Source: Littorina saxatilis
Lineage: Eukaryota > Mollusca > Gastropoda > Littorinimorpha > Littorinidae
Reading direction: 5' to 3'
Length of the DNA stretch: 64,000 nt
Assembly: GCF_037325665.1 (NCBI RefSeq)
Contig: NC_090255.1
Coordinates: 25,748,523-25,812,522 of the forward strand
Shown here in pieces: positions 63,001 to 64,000 of this stretch. The translations under genes and the position numbers were made by a program. Position 1 is the first letter of the stretch. Each line of letters begins with the position of its first letter. Below the pieces are notes generated by a model that was not told where the DNA came from, searched no databases, and was given only the letters and a program-made list of their open reading frames with translations.

Positions 63001-63452
63001 AATTTCGTACTCGGACCCGGCTGGTCTTGGCCTATTTTTGGATCTAAATTTAGATCAGGTAGATCACCACATCATGCACAAAAAGACACGTCACTAGCAA
63101 ACTATGTCAGACATCATCATGAGTTTGTGTAAAACAAAATGAAGGCCGGAATCACTCAGTTGAATCGAACTCCGACCAAACACCACGTAATAACTAGGTT
63201 AATTTATGCACTCGCGTGAACAAGAAACTGTCGAGCTTCACAGATGTCGTCGTTGGGTAGTTTTGGGTTTGTTTTACTACCATAGGAGGATTTTTGAACT
63301 GTAAATGCACTCAGCTGCAACAAAAATGCAAAACGAAGGCTGTGAGCTGCACTGTGCCTTTGATGAAATACTTACATAAGCGTCCACAGTCCCCTGGGCA
63401 ATGGCGGTGTACCCATCCAGTCTCAGCTCCTCGGGGCTCATGTCCACAAAAT
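51713..63452 (-). CDS. NUP42 (nucleoporin 42 / NUPL2), 3' part of gene
   Basis: NUP42 is an FG nucleoporin on the cytoplasmic face of the pore; its C-terminus binds Gle1 to stimulate Dbp5/DDX19 during mRNA export. Five exons join in continuous phase: 63452-63376, 59900-59814, 59280-59237, 53312-53278, 52641-51713 (389 visible residues). The first exon encodes DFVDMSPEELRLDGYTAIAQ, like human FTDISPEELRLEYHNFL. Exons 2-3 encode a charged helix (KQKVMQLMQEYGRKQEQIKN). The last exon holds about 20 FG motifs (VFG, LFG, GFG) and ends LTEQEKQQFQAQTFTLG, then LIPMRPPPRELINM, matching the human C-terminus ([20 protein letters not shown]). The N-terminal CCCH zinc finger must lie beyond 64 kb. All introns are GT-AG. 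Confidence 0.93.
53101..53219 (-). pseudogene. Duplicated piece of the NUP42 FG exon inside its own intron
   Basis: About 119 bp nearly identical to part of the last exon: it encodes the same PAAAGGAAPTSSVGGGGMFG QN..APGLFSQPAGTPG stretch (SGS to TGA difference). The copy starts at a G run and ends abruptly at CACCCGGTTGTC. It has no acceptor or donor, so it is not an exon. It lies between the 35-nt exon and the last exon. Confidence 0.85.
53278..53312 (-). CDS. NUP42 exon, 35-nt microexon
   Basis: Acceptor TGTGTTTCAG, donor GTAAGAATG. Encodes (A)SGQALVRPSTF and the first base of Gly. It is the only phase that links the 59.2-kb exon to the FG exon. Confidence 0.85.
53477..55771. mobile_element. 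2.3-kb TIR element of unknown class (family F)
   Basis: Ends GTAGGTTATTGGAA and (inverted) GTAGGTTGTTGGAA. A second inverted pair lies inside: GGCAGGTGGGCCAGTGCA (about 53618) and TGCACTGGCCCACCTCCCC (about 55686). It is the larger version of the derivative at 4622-4795. The interior has frames on both strands (53944-54582 minus, 54440-55006 plus, 54601-55032 minus), none resembling a transposase. It sits in a NUP42 intron. A further GTAGGTTATTGGAACGTTT lies just outside the right end. Confidence 0.55.
55772..56664. other. NUP42 intron sequence, no feature recognised
   Basis: AT-rich intron with no exon-like frame. Confidence 0.4.
56688..57396 (-). mobile_element. piggyBac-type MITE with transposase N-terminal remnant
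   Basis: Flanked by TTAA (56684-56687 and 57397-57400). Ends CCCTTTCGCTGCCAATCAA and (inverted) CCACTTGCCTGCCTTAGG, with the palindrome GACGGGTATACCCGTC inside the right end. On the minus strand near 57020-56939 a piece reads EDSDYNPFLEQAKQRPVFDP, typical of the acidic N-terminus of piggyBac-like transposases. No catalytic domain is present. Confidence 0.78.
57401..57899 (-). mobile_element. TTAA MITE, copy 1 (Kolobok/piggyBac-like)
   Basis: Starts AGGCACAGTGCAGCTCACAG and ends GACAAGTTCAGTACCT, flanked by TTAA (57397-57400 and 57900-57903). About 500 bp; a close copy lies inverted at 62860-63359. The short TIR AGGyACwG resembles family I at 14.3 kb. A frame reading SYPSEELPSFIDLHPKSQEL is shared by both copies but has no known domain. 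Confidence 0.78.
58085..59130 (-). mobile_element. tRNA-headed SINE (family J) split by a 588-bp MITE
   Basis: Left part GGATTTATATCGCGCACGTA (58090-58123); right part 58712-59130 has the family J body (GTCAATCGTGGGATCTTTAA) and the head with GTTGCGAGTTCGACCC on the minus strand. The split is explained by the MITE at 58124-58711. Confidence 0.85.
58124..58711. mobile_element. 588-bp MITE with perfect 15-bp TIR and 6-bp target duplication
   Basis: TIRs CAGACCTGTTTACCC (58124-58138) and GGGTAAACAGGTCTG (58697-58711); target duplication CACAAG (58118-58123 and 58712-58717). The interior includes AAAAATAGTAATC twice and a poly-A/T patch. No ORF. A 6-bp duplication does not fit the commonest superfamilies; Dada-type or another rarer group is possible. 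Confidence 0.85.
59237..59280 (-). CDS. NUP42 exon, short basic segment
   Basis: 44 nt, acceptor TTTATCATAG, donor GTAAGTTCAG. Encodes MELLEEGRRQKAAK plus two bases of an Ala codon, which the next exon completes. Confidence 0.85.
59814..59900 (-). CDS. NUP42 exon, charged helical segment
   Basis: 87 nt, phase 0 at both ends, acceptor CTGTTTTACAG, donor GTATGTC. Encodes KQKVMQLMQEYGRKQEQIKN MTPALRQKL, probably a helix or coiled coil. Confidence 0.88.
59977..60047. repeat. (AC)n microsatellite
   Basis: About 35 uninterrupted AC units in a NUP42 intron, close to the 59814-59900 exon acceptor. Confidence 0.95.
60102..60200. repeat. Fragment of family F
   Basis: AAACAAAGAGACTGCCAACG, TTCCAAAATTCAGAATC and GGTAGGTTGTTAGAA match the left arm of the element at 53.48 kb. 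Confidence 0.6.
60310..60465 (-). mobile_element. LINE 5'-end fragment
   Basis: TATATCTAAGGGACGCCCCC, TATCCGCCGCCTGGGGACC, GGGTTGGGGATGGTCGCCCC parallels the 5' leader of the full LINE (9920-9990) in the same orientation, diverged. No ORF part follows. Confidence 0.6.
60852..61465 (+). mobile_element. Outer tRNA-headed SINE interrupted by a second SINE
   Basis: Head AATAGCTCAGTCAGTAGCGG, then GATTCTATCCCCACG. It resumes after the insert with TTTGGCATGGGGTTTATTTC, CAGAGTCAACTTTGTGCAGA, and ends near GACTATATAAAATCT. Confidence 0.7.
60932..61306 (+). mobile_element. Inner tRNA-headed SINE with GAACGCAGAAGAAG tail
   Basis: Target duplication ATCCCCACG (60923-60931 and 61307-61315). B box AGGGTTCGAATCGCGG; body TCAACTTATGTGCAGACCTG, AAAAAGATCCTGTAATCCAT, TCCTCCGAAAGCGGCGTATG; tail CACGAACGCAGAAGAAGAAG. 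Inserted in the outer SINE. Confidence 0.9.
61466..62079. other. NUP42 intron sequence, no feature recognised
   Basis: No exon-like frame with splice sites in phase was found. Confidence 0.35.
62080..62790 (-). mobile_element. 5'-truncated LINE: RNase H and C-terminal knuckle
   Basis: Related to, but not the same family as, the intact LINE. On the minus strand it has HCTNYSAEVQALKTAATII, VVFLTDAMSALQAL, RVVLQWVPAHCEIVGNEAAN and the knuckle CLCGKNQTAEHILQAC, ending LTI. One in-frame TGA (62564-62566) replaces an Arg codon within RNase H, and the last active-site Asp (AD in the intact LINE) reads AN. The tail near 62095 reads GCGAACGACAAGAAGAA. Dead copy. Confidence 0.88.
62860..63359 (+). mobile_element. 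TTAA MITE, copy 2, just downstream of a NUP42 splice donor
   Basis: Starts AGGTACTGAACTTGTCAA after TTAA (62856-62859) and ends CTCACAGCC..-type sequence GAGCTGCACTGTGCCT, followed by TTGA (63360-63363, TTAA with one change). Inverted relative to copy 1 at 57.4 kb. Its edge is 16 nt from the end of the exon at 63376. Confidence 0.78.
63376..63452 (-). CDS. NUP42 exon with SPEELRL motif
   Basis: 77 nt between acceptor TGTTGCTGTGCAG and donor GTAAGTATT. Encodes (D)FVDMSPEELRLDGYTAIAQGT then VDAY. One base of the first codon comes from an upstream exon outside the window. Ends in phase 0. Confidence 0.9.
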
Positions 63453-64000
63453 CTGCACAGCAACAACAGTCAATGTATCGATTGAACATTGGGTTTCCGT
63501 TCTTTGATCCATGCGATGTCAGAGTCCGACAAAAACTCATGTTTAGGTGACTAGCCTGGACTACAAAAGAGTGCATATATATATATATATTTGTTACGTT
63601 CTATCTAAAAACATTAAAGAAATTCTAACTAAAATCGATCGATACATCAATGTTATTTGTAGTTTTGACCAAAATATGACATTTTACACAGATCTTGACA
63701 GACAAGCCGTCTCTGAGGAACACTACTGTCTCCATCTAAAGTACAAATAACGCACAATGTCAAACCACTTGCTGACATTTACTATTCTGGCATTCCCTCC
63801 CTCAAAATGCGGTTTCTGTTATTTACTGACGGGCTTCACTTCTCTACACATCATATCAAGTCCATTGTTACAACAACAAAAGTAAAATGTCAAACTGTCC
63901 ATTACAATTTACCATTGTGACACACACCCATCTTTTCATTAAATGTGTTTTCCATTACATATTATATACATGTACTGACTGCCCAAACTTGATTTTGAAC
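63453..64000. other. NUP42 upstream intron, partial
   Basis: AT-rich, with a short TA array near 63577. The next upstream NUP42 exon is not in the window. Confidence 0.5.

Overview
This is eukaryotic, intron-rich, AT-rich DNA. It is most likely from a mollusc, probably a gastropod; that is an inference from the invertebrate-type host genes and the tRNA-headed SINE families and is not proven. Only two host genes can be reconstructed with confidence, and both lie on the minus strand. (1) A complete YTHDF-type m6A reader gene runs from about 42.1 kb down to about 26.8 kb. It has five coding exons, canonical splice sites, continuous phase and 621 codons. (2) The 3' part of NUP42 (nucleoporin 42, the FG nucleoporin that binds Gle1) runs from 63.45 kb down to about 51.0 kb. 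It has five exons in continuous phase, and its N-terminal exons lie beyond the right edge. One protein works at the nuclear pore in mRNA export and the other reads m6A on cytoplasmic mRNA. I see no evidence that their adjacency is functional. A third single-exon reading frame at 13.1-13.6 kb (179 codons, Pro/Gly/Tyr-rich) is only a candidate.

Almost everything else is mobile DNA, much of it nested. Left to right: fold-back elements (1.6-2.2 and 2.8-4.1 kb); a full-length I-superfamily LINE with an uninterrupted 1300-codon ORF and a perfect 12-bp target duplication (5.85-10.02 kb); a complete SINE (10.7-11.2 kb); MITEs, a TTAA-flanked element and a Tc1 transposase piece (11.7-16.5 kb); a dense block of SINEs and MITEs (17.8-25 kb); YTHDF, whose two large introns hold three-deep nests (26.8-42 kb); inverted-repeat elements, among them a broken element with a CXC-type cysteine cluster (43-49 kb); and NUP42, whose introns hold a 2.3-kb TIR element of unknown class, a piggyBac MITE and a second TTAA MITE stacked on one TTAA, SINE-in-SINE and MITE-in-SINE nests, and a 5'-truncated LINE.

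Two patterns look most novel. First, three repeat families (here A, C, D) share a terminal layout: an ACAAG start, a 4-bp mini-stem, then a motif that is repeated in a 3' hairpin just before an A run. The paired parts change together between families. This resembles Helentron-associated elements. Second, a set of MITEs (here M1-M7) keeps an outer GGCC box and an inner GGTAAC box, while the stretch between differs by type yet matches between the two arms of each well-preserved copy. In addition, the LINE and several unrelated SINEs end in the same GAACGC(C)-AAGAAGAAG tail, which suggests a local autonomous/parasite pairing. All boundaries were read by eye, and no database search was possible.
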